A stretch of DNA of 64,000 bases from Diphasiastrum complanatum (GCA_029204225.1 CM055096.1:45415346-45479345), one strand, 5' to 3'. Counted from the stretch's first letter, positions 1-12,494 are shown. Made by a program: numbers and translations. The notes: generated from the letters alone by a model not told the origin.

Positions 1-82
1 GAGGAGCACATGGCTCAAAGGTCAACTTTTAGATTGAACTAGTTGAACCAACCAACATGTCTTTAAGCAAGTTACGTGTGCC

Positions 83-254
83 TTAGCTTTATATACAATG
101 AACTTGGCCCAAATATTACAATTTTGTGCTATTGAGCTTTTACTCTCTCATATGTCCCTTGATGGGCTTAGCTTTATATACAATGAACTTGGCCCAAATA
201 TTACAATTTTGTGCTATTTCGCTTTTACTCTCTCATATGTCCCTTGATGGGCTT
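83..254. repeat. 85-bp tandem duplication (2 copies)
   Basis: Two head-to-tail copies, each starting ttagctttatatacaatg, begin at 83 and 168. The only difference I see is attga versus atttc near the middle of each copy. The second copy runs into a TATAAAT motif at 262-268, so the duplication lies just upstream of a promoter-like site, as duplicated U3 segments of LTRs do. LTR membership is inference. Confidence 0.85.
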
Positions 255-815
255 GGATAAGTATAAATATTGACCTCAAAAAACAGAACAAAGGTTTAAT
301 CAACAATCAACGATTGAGAAACAGCGGAAGTAATATCTACTGCGAGCAAGCATCACAAATCATTCACAGATTGCACACGATGGGCAGAACGCTGCAACTC
401 ATCTATTATCATAATCAAGTTTATAACATAAACTTCGAGCGCTGTCTGTTTCCCATATCAGCGCATCGGCGCAAGATAGGTATTCTCTCTCACGAGAAAA
501 ACTAGCTACTGCTAATTTTCTGTAACTTGTAACTAGCTACTGCTTGTTACTTCTCTATGACTACACTTTACTATTGTGCATTGTGTTATATATATGCATC
601 TGTATTGTAACTAGCTACTACTTGTTACGCATATATCTCTCTCTTCTCTCACGTTGTTTTAAAGAACGGAGAGATTGATTAATTTAATTTGCATAAGAGA
701 TGATTAATCTAAACTGTAGTAATCAAAAGAATGCATTATGCTAATTCTAACTGATTTAGGTTGCACGTCGCTTTCCTCCGCCTTTTATGCGTATTAAGTT
801 TCTACTTCCTATTCA
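255..815 (+). other. Promoter-like, probably LTR-derived, non-coding segment
   Basis: A TATAAAT box at 262-268 is followed by about 500 bases with no convincing gene. The segment contains a motif 'gtaactagctactgcttgttac' type repeat, seen three times between about 500 and 630 in varying form. Short reading frames here have no recognisable protein features. I infer an LTR R/U5-like segment but cannot fix its ends. Confidence 0.3.
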
Positions 816-1110
816 TGCTTTGGTGCGAAAAAGAGCTGATGTCGCAAATTTGAAAATGCGAAAAATGCGAAGGTCAGCAAAAATGTGCTCTAAGTCATAT
901 TTGACCATGTGTCGCATTTTTCCGAAATTGCGAAAAAGCCAAAGGTTGGTGAAAACATGTTCCCATGTGTCAGTTTTTCGGGAAATGCGACAAATGCGAA
1001 CTGTGCAAAACACAGTTCAATTATGCAGACTATGCAAAACTTAGTTCGGATATGCAGCAGTCCGAAAATGCAAGAAAAAATACAAAAGCTTTGACACTTA
1101 GAAACTTTAG
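816..1110. repeat. TGCGA/TCGCA-rich block with hairpin
   Basis: The pentamer TGCGA or its complement recurs about every 20-30 bases (for example gtgcgaaaaag, aaaatgcgaaaaatgcgaag, tgtcgcattttt, aaatgcgacaaatgcgaac). A perfect 8-bp stem, gaactgtg / cacagttc with a caaaa loop, lies at 998-1018. No protein is recognisable. A similar but weaker cluster occurs inside the solo LTR at about 33.89-34.05 kb. Confidence 0.6.
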
Positions 1111-1570
1111 GTTTATTCACTTTCCAATCTCTCACATGAAAAGAATAGATTTGTCAAAGAAATACCATCCACAATAGGCTCACGTGGAAATGATTTCTCT
1201 TTTTTGTGTTTCTTATTAAAGCTTTGGAATTTATAGTTATACATATCTACAAAAACCACAAATAAGTAGTAATTTGGTTAGGACTCCCTTTCCTCTCTAT
1301 GAGGCTATGGTTCCAAATCCAATTTGGGCATACAAATGAGGATATACAAGAGAATTCTAACAACAATTTATTGTGATAACCAAAGTTTGATCCATCTTAG
1401 CACACAAAATAAGTACATTAAAGTGCATCATCATCTTGTTCATAAGAAAATTTAGGATGAGTTTATAGATCTTGTGTTTTGTAACTCTATAGATTAAGTG
1501 TCGAATATATTCAACAAATCTCTAGGTAAATATAAATATGAAAAGTTTTGAACTACACTAAATTTAGTCC

Positions 1571-1960
1571 ACTTAGGAGGAGTGTTAGAATAATGATCAC
1601 TTTACTTTACTTTGTTTATTGTACTTTATTAAATTGGAACTATGTACTTTAGGAAATGTCAATTGTCTTAGAGTGAAATAAATCTTTAATCTAAGAAATG
1701 AGCTGCCTCTATAATGAAATTGCTACACAATTGGCAATTGAATTACGTTCAAACGATGATAGAGACTTGTTGTGCAATTACGGCATTGAGAAACACTCTA
1801 TGACTCTATATATGGCTAACAAGTGTTGTTAAGAGTCTTGTGAGATCTCAAGCTTGTTATTATCACAAGTTATTGATTCAATCAAAGACAAGCAACTCAT
1901 GCAAACACAAGACATCATGTAGATGAAATGGTTATGAGAATAGATATCAATCATCCACAT
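1571..1960 (+). mobile_element. Polypurine tract and start of a plus-strand LTR (copia-like)
   Basis: A polypurine tract acttaggaggag at 1571-1582 is followed directly by TGTTAGAATAATGATCAC at 1583. This is the normal junction between internal region and 3' LTR in plant copia elements, and the same kind of tract precedes the 3' LTR at 47085. A TATA-like ctatatatgg lies near 1806. The right-hand LTR end and any target duplication were not found, so the end given is a guess, and I found no pol domain to the left. Confidence 0.5.
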
Positions 1961-3010
1961 CATGCATGCAGAATATCTTCAATTGCTAGTATACTCATAA
2001 CATAAAAAAATATCTCTCAAAGATATTAATCGATCATCTACATATATGCACTAGCAAATTTTGAAACCATGTGATTTGATACCATGAAAAATTTCAAGAT
2101 AGGAATTTCATTATCTTGCTTAAATCCTCATACATATAAAATGCATCCTTAGTAGTCATACTACATGGTAGAGGTCTTTTCTTGCTTGAAATTGATTTTA
2201 TCCAATATTTTTATAAGCCATATAACTTTCTTGGTCATTATGCCACATATTTCACTTAGTGGTAGATCATCTCTTGTTCTAATGGAAATGCCTTACATGG
2301 TCGTTTTAACTACTTCAAGAATAGGTGAGGTTAAGGATCAAAATTAGAGTTGATAAGATTTTCCATCTATCATCATGATATGAATATCAATGCTTTGAGC
2401 AGTTGGAAGATGTGACAACCATGGAGGATTTCGAGCTACAATGGTCATGTCAAAATATGAAAGCAGTGAAAGTAGCCTACATACCGACAAATGTTCTAGT
2501 TGTGTTTACACATCAATGGTTGAAAAGCTTTAACATTATATTAAGTTTTATTCTCAAATTTTGATATATACATTGCTCAAGGAACCTTGAGAGGGGGTTG
2601 TCTAAAGGACTCCAAATAAAGTTGTTTGGTATTAGTGGTTGTTCGTCATACATAAATTACTTCAATAAGCAAACAATAACCACTACCTTGCAGATTCCAC
2701 ATAGGATTGTGTGGTAACATATTTGTGATTAACTAAAGTCTTAGTGTAATAAGCTCTCTAATGGAAACACGAAAGCCACCAATCATTATATCGTAAAAAA
2801 TATGTCTCGCATTGGAAAGTACGAACCAACGTTATCATGACTTTGGCATGTTTAATGGTGCTTAGCACATGAGAGAGACTTAGAATTGAAGAAACTTAAT
2901 GTTTCTGGCCACAAAGCTTTGATAGCTTTCGAGTCCATGTTTTTAGAAATACAAAGGAATTGCCCACAGGCAGAAACCGCCCCGGACAATAACCACCTAC
3001 ATAACGGTTT
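1961..3010. other. No identifiable gene
   Basis: AT-rich DNA with short, uninformative reading frames on both strands. No domain, microsatellite or terminal repeat stands out. It may belong to the element starting at 1583, but nothing in the sequence proves that. Confidence 0.4.
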
Positions 3011-3510
3011 CAACGAACGCCAAGACCCCAAGACACAAAGGTCAAATGAATGAAGACTCGAAGGCGAAGATCCAAAGTTCGAGGACCGAAGGACCTCAAA
3101 GAGGAAGTTGAAGGCCGAAGGAAGACAGAAAGCCACGAAGCTCAAAACACCAGAAGACCGAAAGACGGCGGATCTTCATGCTCCAAGTACAAGGGAGATC
3201 AAGCAAAATACCAGGGGGAGAACCACCTACACGAACGATGCCGACCGCAAACTGAATACCGTTAGAACGTGCTTAACCAGTCGTTCCTGTAAACAATGAT
3301 TACACTAAACCACTTCTCTCGATCCGTATATAAACAGGACGAACACAAGAAAATTGGTTGAACATCAATGTGAGCTAGGCACAAAACTGCCAGCCGATGT
3401 CCAAGAGTCCGCTAGTGAGCGAGACTGTCTGATATAGTTCGTGAGAGACATAGTATCTCTCACGTCGACGCGTTAGGTCGGTTTGTCACACAGCGCTCAA
3501 GAAAAAAAAT
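3011..3510 (+). other. GC-richer promoter-like segment, probable LTR fragment
   Basis: This block has higher GC content than its surroundings, purine-rich text (cgaaggcgaagatccaaag and similar) and a TATATAA at 3327-3333. It is followed by a region with cgtcgacgcg and gtgagagacatagtatctc. The plan, a purine-rich U3 then TATA then a GC-richer leader, resembles LTRs. No primer-binding site or terminal TG/CA could be fixed. Confidence 0.25.
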
Positions 3511-4803
3511 CATTGATAATATAGTAGATGTTATGCTGATTTTTTTTGGGAATGATATCGAATGTTTGGATGTCCGATCGTTGTCTGCACATGTTCAGCT
3601 GTTTATTCTTATTCTGCACATTGGCTCATTCTTGTTGTATCGTTATATATATTAGAACTATTTTAGAGAGATAATGTCGCCATGCCATAAAAAATGTCAC
3701 ACTCTGCCAGCCAAAAATGTCACGCTCTGCCCGCAACAAAATGTCATGCCTTTTACAACGCGAAAAGCTAAAAAAATGACTGAAAGGTCCTACGCTTGTG
3801 AAAAATAACACATAGAAGCCAAAAAAAATTTTTTGGGCGCACGCTCTCTCTTTTCAAATTCTTTTCCCCCCAAAGCGCACGCGCTCTCTCTTTCTCTTGA
3901 TCGATTCTCTCTCTCTTTCTCTCAATCATGAGCAGGCGGGATGCGGGCCTCTCTCTCCATCATCTTCTTGCTCTCTTCTTTCTGATTCCATGCTTCCTTC
4001 ACGATCGCTTTGGTAAAATCCATCATCTCTATCAAGCACGAGGGGGCTTCACCAGGCAAGGAAGCCCACTGGTCTTCACCACCATCGCGGCTGAGGCTGC
4101 TGCATCGCTGCATCCTCTAGCCACTTGGAATGTTGAACAGGGGGTCTACTGGCAGCAACCTTCAATGCTAGGACAAGAGACCAGAATCATTTGCATCGCG
4201 GATGCAGCTACGATCTGATGCGATGGATCGTTGCTGCCATTCCAACGTATCACCGACACGCCATTCCAAATCAAATGCAGAGTTGTCATATGGTTTTAAG
4301 ATTATGTGTTGTTGTATGTACATTTTTTTTCATTCTTGGTGTCGTTGCAGATGTCAAAGATGTACATAAATCGCAGGACTTTTGTGCGAAACCTGATGGA
4401 GTTATTTTGTTTCGGTGATGATGTGTCTTGCTGCTCCATTTTGTGGTTGATAGAAGCTTATGCGGAGTCCATATTCCAGCAACAAAGGATAAGATGTTTT
4501 CTTCCGAGAGAATATTGATTCCTATTAGATGTATATATGTTACTTAGGAATGTGGCATATGTTTGGAGACATGTTAGTATTGTTAGACTTAGTGACTTTG
4601 AGCCAATGTTAGAAAACCTGGTGTATGCCCAGGTATTGGTTTCTCAATTATCTGATGACATGATGTCTATTTCCTAAAAAGATTGGAATATAAAATTGTT
4701 GCTGCTTGAATTTTAGTTTGGGTTTTTATGATGAATGTTTTTGAAACCCATACATTGAATACACACACAGACATACAGGCACACACATCGCTAAATAAAA
4801 GTA

Positions 4804-4806
<3 letters not shown>
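3511..4806 (+). other. CT-rich leader with a weak small open frame; unassigned DNA
   Basis: Three AATGTCA motifs occur at about 3690-3750 (aatgtcacactctgcc, aatgtcacgctctgcc, aatgtcatgcc), then a CT-rich stretch at 3845-3925. A 96-codon frame starts at the ATG at 3928 and ends at 4218; its first 25 residues are hydrophobic enough to suggest a signal peptide, but nothing else is recognisable. An acceptor-like gttgcag near 4350 precedes another short frame. I do not claim a gene: codon use is unremarkable and similar CT-rich leaders recur at 12.9 kb in repetitive DNA. Confidence 0.2.

Positions 4807-4838
<32 letters not shown>
4807..4838. repeat. (AC)16 microsatellite
   Basis: Sixteen uninterrupted AC units, preceded by shorter CA-rich text from 4760. 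Confidence 0.97.
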
Positions 4839-5244
<406 letters not shown>

Positions 5245-5356
5245 GGTCCCTATGTGGCCTAAATGCTCCCATTTTGACCACATGGTCTCTCTCTCTCTCT
5301 GTCACTCACGATTCTCACGGTCCTTGTGAGGCCAAAATGCTCTGGGTTAACCGCAT

Positions 5357-5358
<2 letters not shown>

Positions 5359-5442
<84 letters not shown>
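5359..5442. repeat. (CT)n microsatellite, about 42 units
   Basis: Pure tract between spacer B (left) and spacer A (right). Confidence 0.98.
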
Positions 5443-5444
<2 letters not shown>

Positions 5445-5481
5445 GGTCCCTATGCGGCCTAAATGCTCCCATTTTGACCGC

Positions 5482-5610
<129 letters not shown>

Positions 5611-5671
5611 CACAATTCTCACGGTGTATATCTGCGAGGCCAAAATGCTCTGGGTTAACCGCAAACCACAG

Positions 5672-5673
<2 letters not shown>

Positions 5674-5733
<60 letters not shown>
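5674..5733. repeat. (CT)n microsatellite, about 30 units
   Basis: Pure tract following spacer B and preceding a diverged spacer A. Confidence 0.98.
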
Positions 5734-5735
<2 letters not shown>

Positions 5736-6122
5736 GGTCCCTATACGGCCTAATTGCGCTCTCTCTGAATGAAGGAAACGAACTCTCTCACTCACTCGGA
5801 TGCTCTCTCTCTCTCTCTCACACACACCACAAAGGATCCCATTTTGACCGCATGGTCTCTCTCTCACTCACGGTCCCTATGCAGCCTTAATGCTCCGGGT
5901 TAACCGCAAACCTTCGGTTCTCACGGTTGCCCCTCCCTTCGGTTCTCACGGTTGCCCCTCCCTTCGGCCCTCACGGTTCTCACGAATACCCCTCCCTTAA
6001 GTTCTCAAGGTTACTCCTCCCTTTGGCCCTCCCCAAAAAATGGGACCGTTTAGGACCGCAATAGACCTCCCTTTGGCCCTCCCTTGAACCCTCCCAAACG
6101 ACCGCAAAGGAGGTCGTTTGTG

Positions 6123-6125
<3 letters not shown>

Positions 6126-6193
<68 letters not shown>
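6126..6193. repeat. (CT)n microsatellite, about 34 units
   Basis: Pure tract following the minisatellite part of the array. Confidence 0.98.
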
Positions 6194-6196
<3 letters not shown>

Positions 6197-6321
6197 TATC
6201 CTTGCTCCAAAGCTCCGTCTCTCTTTTGCTTGCGGTATGCAGCAGTGGATCTCAAGTGACCATAAGGTCCCGCAAGTGCGTTAGTCGCAGTCGCTTACGA
6301 TAACCGGTTCCGAAACAGAAC

Positions 6322-6326
6322 CGTAA
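6322..6326. repeat. Target-site duplication CGTAA (left)
   Basis: Matches 11544-11548 at the other end of the LTR element. The uninterrupted target sequence agaaccgtaaggtcc is found at about 12429-12443. Confidence 0.93.
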
Positions 6327-6806
6327 TGTCATGCCCATGATTGGTCTCAAGTAGCGTGTCCACGCTAGGGACTGGTAGTTAATTGTGACTATTAGGGAAT
6401 TGGGGCCCTTATGCGTACATGGTCATAATTAATGGTTGTAGGCCTAAACACTTGATGGTGGATTGGTATGGGTCTATCAGTGAGTCATTGGAGAATTGGA
6501 TGATGTGGCCCAGATAAGCTGCAGAGGTGTCTAGTGAGGGGTCACACAGTGCACTATCAGTGGTGCATGGGCCTTTGAGGGTATAAATATACCTATTGGG
6601 CTCTCACTAGTGCATGCTTCATAGCATGATCGGTGGCAGGATGCTGCTGGTGTGATGCCATACTCCTCTTTGTGATTGATCCATAGCTTGGGGGCTAGAT
6701 CCGTTCGATCTAGGTCTGGTTGGGTTGGTTTATCCACCATCAGGTTCCCTTGTGTTGCTTGTGATTGGCATGCTTAGAATAGGATCCATGGATTGAGGAC
6801 CTTATA
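6327..6806 (+). repeat. 5' LTR (480 bp)
   Basis: Starts TGTCATGCCCATGA and ends CTTATA, so the last bases are TA rather than the usual CA. A TATAAAT promoter box lies at 6582-6588; it is changed to TATAAGT in the 3' copy. It lacks a 16-base segment near ggtag that the 3' LTR keeps. Confidence 0.93.
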
Positions 6807-6807
6807 T

Positions 6808-6820
6808 TGGTATCAAAGCC
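6808..6820 (+). other. Primer-binding site (initiator tRNA-Met type)
   Basis: tggtatcaaagcc lies one base after the LTR end. This is a one-base variant of tggtatcagagc, which is complementary to the 3' end of plant initiator tRNA-Met. Confidence 0.85.
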
Positions 6821-7978
6821 AGTTCTGAGCACGTTTTTGCCATTGATTTGTGTTCAAGAGAAATCTCAAATTGTGTGGGGATTTTCTGTTGTGTGATGCG
6901 GAATCTCGACATTCTTTGAGAAGATCAGTGGAGTAAGCAATAAGTGAGGGAAATTCGAATGCCTCTTCCCAAAAATAACTTTTTTGAAGATGCAATACTT
7001 TTTTGAGATGCAATCAGTTGTGTGGGTTGTGTACTACCAGGTATACAATCGACTCGGATTTTTGGCACTTCAAATCTGTGTTTAGGAAGCAAGGTTCAAT
7101 TTTTTGGATCCACATATGTTACCGTTTGCTTCATTAGGAACACTAATCTGTTAGCAACAGGATCAATAAGAGTGAATGTTGGTTTTTACAGCTTTTTGTT
7201 CATTACACAGTGATTTCGGTGGTTTTGTTGGCTACCTTTTGCTTTTTATTAAGCCAGTCTTGGCTTGAATCTGAGAAAAAGCAGGGAAAGATACACAAAA
7301 AAGACTAATCACGGGTTGTGTTGGTGGTCTCTTATAGGATTTGCATGGCGGTCTCTTGGTGATTCACAGGTTTATGCTGGTTTTTTGACAAGCTAATTGA
7401 ATTTGCAGGCTTGTGTGAATCAGTAAAGTCGTCAAACTGATGGTATGGTTTACAAGATTGCCTATTCTGTAAATAAGGATAGGAAACTGCAAAGCAGGGT
7501 TTCTGGAAAAGAAAAAATGGGCAGCATATACCCTATTTTCCTGGTTTAAGAAACCTTCCCTGTATGCAATCTGTAAAAGAGTGTTGCTTATACATAAATG
7601 AATGCATGGCAACAATGTTTGCATTCTACTTGCATCTCTGTTTTGAATGAACAGCAGTATGGAAAGGTGGATGGCTTCAAGCTGAAGCTAAACCAAATCT
7701 AAACTCTGATTTTTCTAATGACTGCTTAAGCAAGTTCGAATGTAAATCAGTGGTAAAACCGCCCTAAAAGCATCCGTAATCTGCAGAGTAGCAGCAGAAT
7801 ATCATGCTTGAATGCTTCCTGCATCTTGAGTGCAAGAAACCTGGAAAAACTACAGATATAAGCTTCCAAAGTCATGTCTGTATGCTGCATCCTAGGCGCC
7901 CTCCCTCCAATTGAAACCTGCATGTTATGGCTGGGTTTGAGGTGGAGGGATGGCGCACTTCCATCCCTCCTCACTACG

Positions 7979-8015
<37 letters not shown>

Positions 8016-10920
8016 GTTTCTGATCTGCTCAAACTCTCCCGATTTCCGGTTTCTATGGAGCCCGTGGAGTGGGGTTGCGTGGAGAGAAAGAAAGAGGAAG
8101 AGTGGGGGGGGGGGGGGGGGGGGGGTTTGAGTAAAACTTAAGTTAACTTAGTGTTTTTGAGAACTGCATGGTTGGGAGGGGGGTTGGGGATCGCCAAGGT
8201 TTTTTCCTAGGATCTTTTCTTCGTCCATTTTAGTGATTCTTTGACTACGAAAATCCGAATGCACTTAAGGTACTTGTATAATCTTAATGGCCTAAATATG
8301 GATGCGAATTAAATTTTTGAGGCATACAGTGGTTTTTTTTTTTGCAAATTTATTGCACAGGATCTAGTTTGCAAAATCATTGGTATAAATTAGATAGCAA
8401 GGTATTGTCCGTTAAAAAACTACGTTTTTTAGGACATTGCTCTATCGGAAAGTTTATACCCGAAATGACTGCAATCGAATGTGAGATTTCAGTTTTCTTA
8501 TGCAAATGGATAAATGAAATTCGGGTAAGGGGTGGCAAATGAAAATTTGCCCGGCATCACTCAACCGTGATGACCCCCTAATAGATTCAACACGTAGTTA
8601 AAATTTTGGACCGTGGTGTGTCGTAATTTCATTTGGGCAATAAACAGAAAAAAAAAAATCGAATGCAAAATCTATTAAATTGATAATTAGCCATTAGGAC
8701 TTACAGCTTGGGCTTAAAATCCGGAAGTTGTTATTGACTGGATAAATCGTTAGCCAGCCTACTTTAGCTTATGCAACGTCCCATAAAAAAAAAAGTGAAT
8801 TTTGTCAGTTTTTTGCTTTGGGTAGGGACTCCTCGTGGTGGAGGACGCAACTCATAGACTTGTGATTGGGCTAAATTTCTGGAGGAATTCCGTAAGGCTT
8901 TTTCACAATTGACGAATTATATTCGCTTTATTAACTGCAATGGGCAACTGAGAAATGGACACCTGTGTCCAAAAATTCTTGGATTTGTTTGGCCAAGGTG
9001 TCGTTTCTTCATAATCGTGCACGGCCAGAAAGGGCCCATAAGCCTAGGATGGAAACTGAAATGGAACAAAAAAGTTGTTTATTGATGTGCTTGAAGTCGT
9101 GGGCGTACCAACACTATTTGTTGTTTAAAACAAGAAAAAGCCGTTCATTCTTCACCATCTCTAAATCTGTCACTGTGAACCTTACGGTGACCGTAAAGAT
9201 TATGAAAAGGGGCGAAGGAATGTTTTGATTTAGTTGAAGTTGGAATTTTCTAATGAATTTCCGAGAACTTTGTATACTTGTATTATTTTGCTGACACTTT
9301 GATCAGGTTGTGGAGGGCCTTCATGGAGGAAGAACCTGTGGTATGGGACACAGGCAATTTCAAAATGAAGATCTGAAACTAACTGGATCAGTTGACCATA
9401 GTATGGTCGTAAGTCCTAGTGATGCCAAATACTATCGGTCATAAAATGGGTGTTTTGTCGGAAATTTGAGATATTGGTCATGACCCCTTTTTTGGATATC
9501 TCAATTTACAAAACTGGAAACCTGGCAAGCTATTTCTTTATAAAGGATATATTGGTAAATTTATGAACACATTGATTAACCCGATTTTTTGTGATTTCTT
9601 GGAAGGTAATTTTGATTACCCAACGATATCACAGAAATGATTAATGAAACTGTTTTCTAAAATTGTTTTCTCTACTTAAATCTTCAAGAAATTCTTTTCT
9701 GATTTACGGGTTAATTCTCAAACTTGGTAACCAAGAAGATCTTTGGTTTAGTCATTGTGTTGGGACATCATTGGTATTTGCTTACAATGATGCAACACTT
9801 ATTTTGGCTTGATTTTCTCGGATCTCTTCTTAGACTCTTCTCCTGGGCAAATCTTAAATGATCTGCACCCCTTGGAAACTCCTGGCATTTCCTGTTAAAA
9901 AGAGGGAGAAGTAGGAAGAAAAGAGAATTATCAAGGAGAAACATCGGTCAGAGATTCAAGGAGGAATCTATTATATTGATGATGGACCTGTCTTATGAAT
10001 AAAAAATGATAGGATATTTAGATATTATAGAAATCCTTTATGGATTATAGTAGATATCTGGTTTGAAGATTTAAAGGGGGAAAATTTAGAAAGTACTCTT
10101 GCGGTAAAAAAGTGGCCGATAACAAGTCCGATTGATTTGTGTCAGAACTTGGAATTCTATTGCAAGATGGGAGTTTGCTGAAAACTGTTCCTTGTTTGAA
10201 GCAATCAACTTGAAATTAGTATGGATTGAGATCCGTGGGTTGATGCAAGGACGGAAGTTCATGCTAACAATATATTCTTTTGAGTGAATCTCCAGTTGAG
10301 ATTTTGGATGTGAAATAACACTCTTTGAGAAATATTCTCTCTTAGAGGATAACCAAGTTACAAAATTCTCGGTTATGAAAGTGTTGTGTACAGATCAGGT
10401 GTTATTTGTAGAGATATGGTATGTAGTGAATCTTTGTGGGATCATTAAAACCTTTTGTACAAATTTCTAATCATGTGGATCTACAAAGTATTCCATGAAC
10501 TAAGTTATTTGCATGCATAACCTAGTTGTTGGTACATAGGCATATTGTTGAGAATTGTGTTTGAGACCATTTCTCGCTGGGTTATAGTAATTTCTCATTG
10601 AGAATTGCTTATTGACCTAGGATTGATTTAGAATCAGATTAAATGTGGTGTTTTGGTACCACACCTAGACATTTAAATATTTTCTAAATCTGATACAGCT
10701 AGCCGAGTCAAGAGCGTTACTTCTAAGTTAGTTGCTGTAAATCAACAATAGTATTCTCACTTATGGATATTATTGTTGAGATGTATTGCTTATAAGTCAC
10801 AACATTTATGAGTCGTTTTGGATTCATTTATAGATGGGTGTGCATAGAATACACAAAAACTTTTGGGACTTATCTTTTCCCATTTGGAAAGGATGGAATG
10901 CTTTCCTAGAAGACTCAGAA
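6821..10920 (+). other. Non-coding interior of the LTR element
   Basis: About 4.1 kb without a recognisable gag or pol domain in any frame I examined. It holds a short CT tract (7984-8012) and a 22-base G run (8104-8125). Some segments near 9.0-9.2 and 9.9-10.3 kb look weakly coding but match nothing I know. Confidence 0.6.
8104..8125 (+). repeat. Homopolymer G22
   Basis: An unbroken run of 22 G, preceded by a CT tract at 7984-8012. Its length may be an assembly estimate, since such runs are hard to sequence. Confidence 0.9.
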
Positions 10921-11019
10921 CTTACCGAGCATCTGGTTCGATGGAGGGGATGTACGAACAATGATGATTCCTGGGAATAGGAAGGAAGCTTAAGGAGGAA
11001 CTTTCTCAGTTTTAAGTTA
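10921..11019 (+). pseudogene. Chromodomain-like remnant at pol 3' end
   Basis: The frame from 10921 reads LTEHLVRWRG, then a short acidic stretch and DSWE before a stop. That spacing matches the chromodomain pattern (YLVKWKG ... WEP) found after integrase in chromoviruses. It sits just before the polypurine tract, where the 3' end of chromovirus pol belongs. Too short to be functional. Confidence 0.55.
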
Positions 11020-11037
11020 TGAGGATAGAGCTTGAAT

Positions 11038-11049
11038 AAGGGGGGAGAA
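11038..11049 (+). other. Polypurine tract
   Basis: aaggggggagaa immediately before the 3' LTR; the second-strand priming site. Confidence 0.88.
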
Positions 11050-11543
11050 TGTCATGCCCATGACTGGTCTCAGGTAGCGTGTCCATGCTAGGGACCGGTA
11101 GACCAACAACTCGTAAGTTAATTGTGACTATAAGGGAATTGGGGCCCTTATGTGTACATGGTCATAATTAATGGTTGTAGGCCTAAACACTTGATGGTGG
11201 ATTGGTATGGGTCTATCAGTGAGTCATTGGGGAACTGGATGATGTGGCCCATATAGGCTGCATAGGTGTCTAGTGAGGTGTCACAGTGCACTACTAGTGG
11301 TGCATGGGCCTTTGAGGGTATAAGTATAACTATTGGGCTCTCACTAGTGCATGCTTCATAGCATGACCGATGGCAGGATGCTGCTGGTGTGATGCCATAC
11401 TCCTCTTTGTGATTGTTCCATAGCTTGGGGGCTAGATCCGTTCGATCTAGGTTTAGTTGGATTGGTTTGTCCACCATCAAGTTCCCTTGTGTTGCTTGTG
11501 ATTGGCATGCTTAAAATAGGATCCTTGGATTGAAGACCTTATA
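11050..11543 (+). repeat. 3' LTR (494 bp)
   Basis: Near-copy of the LTR at 6327. It retains a 16-base segment missing from the 5' copy and differs by roughly 27 substitutions, mostly transitions, as expected if methylated cytosines have decayed. Confidence 0.93.
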
Positions 11544-11598
11544 CGTAAGGTCCTTGTGCCCTGTGCGGCCTTGATGCTGTGTTAACCACAAACCGCAT

Positions 11599-11600
<2 letters not shown>

Positions 11601-11635
<35 letters not shown>
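11601..11635. repeat. (CT)n microsatellite, about 17 units
   Basis: Pure tract following aaccgcatgg. Confidence 0.97.
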
Positions 11636-11637
<2 letters not shown>

Positions 11638-12059
11638 GCAGCCTAAATGCTCTCTGAATGAAGGAAACAAACTCTCTCACTCACTCGGATGCTCTCTTTC
11701 TCACACCGCAAAGGATCCTATTTTGACCACATGGTCTCTCTCTCACACACTCAAGCTCTCACTCACAGTCCCTATGCGGCCTTAATGCTCCGGGTTAACC
11801 GCAAACCTTCGGCCCTCACGGTTCCCACGGTTACCTCTCCCTTTGGTTCTCATGGTTTCCACTCCCTTCGGTCCTCACGGTTCTCACAGTTACCCCTCCC
11901 TTCAGTTCTCACGGTTACTCCTCCCTTTGGCCCTCCCCAAAAAATGGGACCGTTTAGGACCGCAATGGACCTCCCTTTGGCCCTCCCTTGAACCCTCCCA
12001 AATGACCGCAAAGGAGATCGTTTGCGGTCTGTTTGTGGTCCTATGCGGCCCCTCCCTAT

Positions 12060-12173
<114 letters not shown>

Positions 12174-12492
12174 GGTCCCTATGCGGCCTAGATGCTCTCT
12201 AAACAAAGGAAACGAACTCTCTCACTCACTAGGATGCTCTCTCTCTCTCTCACACTTTGGTTCTCACGGTTGCCCCTCCCTTTGGCCCTCACGGTTCCTA
12301 CGGTTACCCATCTTTTTAGTTCTCATGGTTGCTCTTCCCTTTTGCAGCAGTGGATCTAAAGTGACCGTAAGGTCCTACAAGTGTGTTGGTTGCGGTCGCT
12401 TGCGATAATGATAACCGGTTCCGAAATAGAACCGTAAGGTCCATGTGCCTTGTGCAGCCTTGATGTTGTGTTAACCACAAACCAAACTGCAT

Positions 12493-12494
<2 letters not shown>

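Larger units (their letters stand above)
6327..11543 (+). mobile_element. Ty3/gypsy-derived LTR element, almost non-coding (LARD-like)
   Basis: Two direct LTRs (6327-6806 and 11050-11543) begin TGTCATGCCCATGA and end CTTATA. A primer-binding site tggtatcaaagc follows the 5' LTR, and a polypurine tract aaggggggagaa (11038-11049) abuts the 3' LTR. A 5-bp target duplication CGTAA lies at 6322-6326 and 11544-11548, so this is one complete insertion. LTRs differ at roughly 27 of about 478 aligned positions by eye (5-6%) plus indels of 16 and 2 bases, so it is old. The 4.2-kb interior has no long reading frame; only a chromodomain-like scrap at its 3' end points to a chromovirus ancestor. It could be a LARD moved by a relative's proteins, or a decayed coding element. 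Confidence 0.93.

Noticed and set aside
3928-4218. 96-codon frame with a signal-peptide-like start
   Set aside because: No conserved motif, a repetitive CT-rich leader, and no second supporting exon. Kept only as a weak note within an unassigned region.
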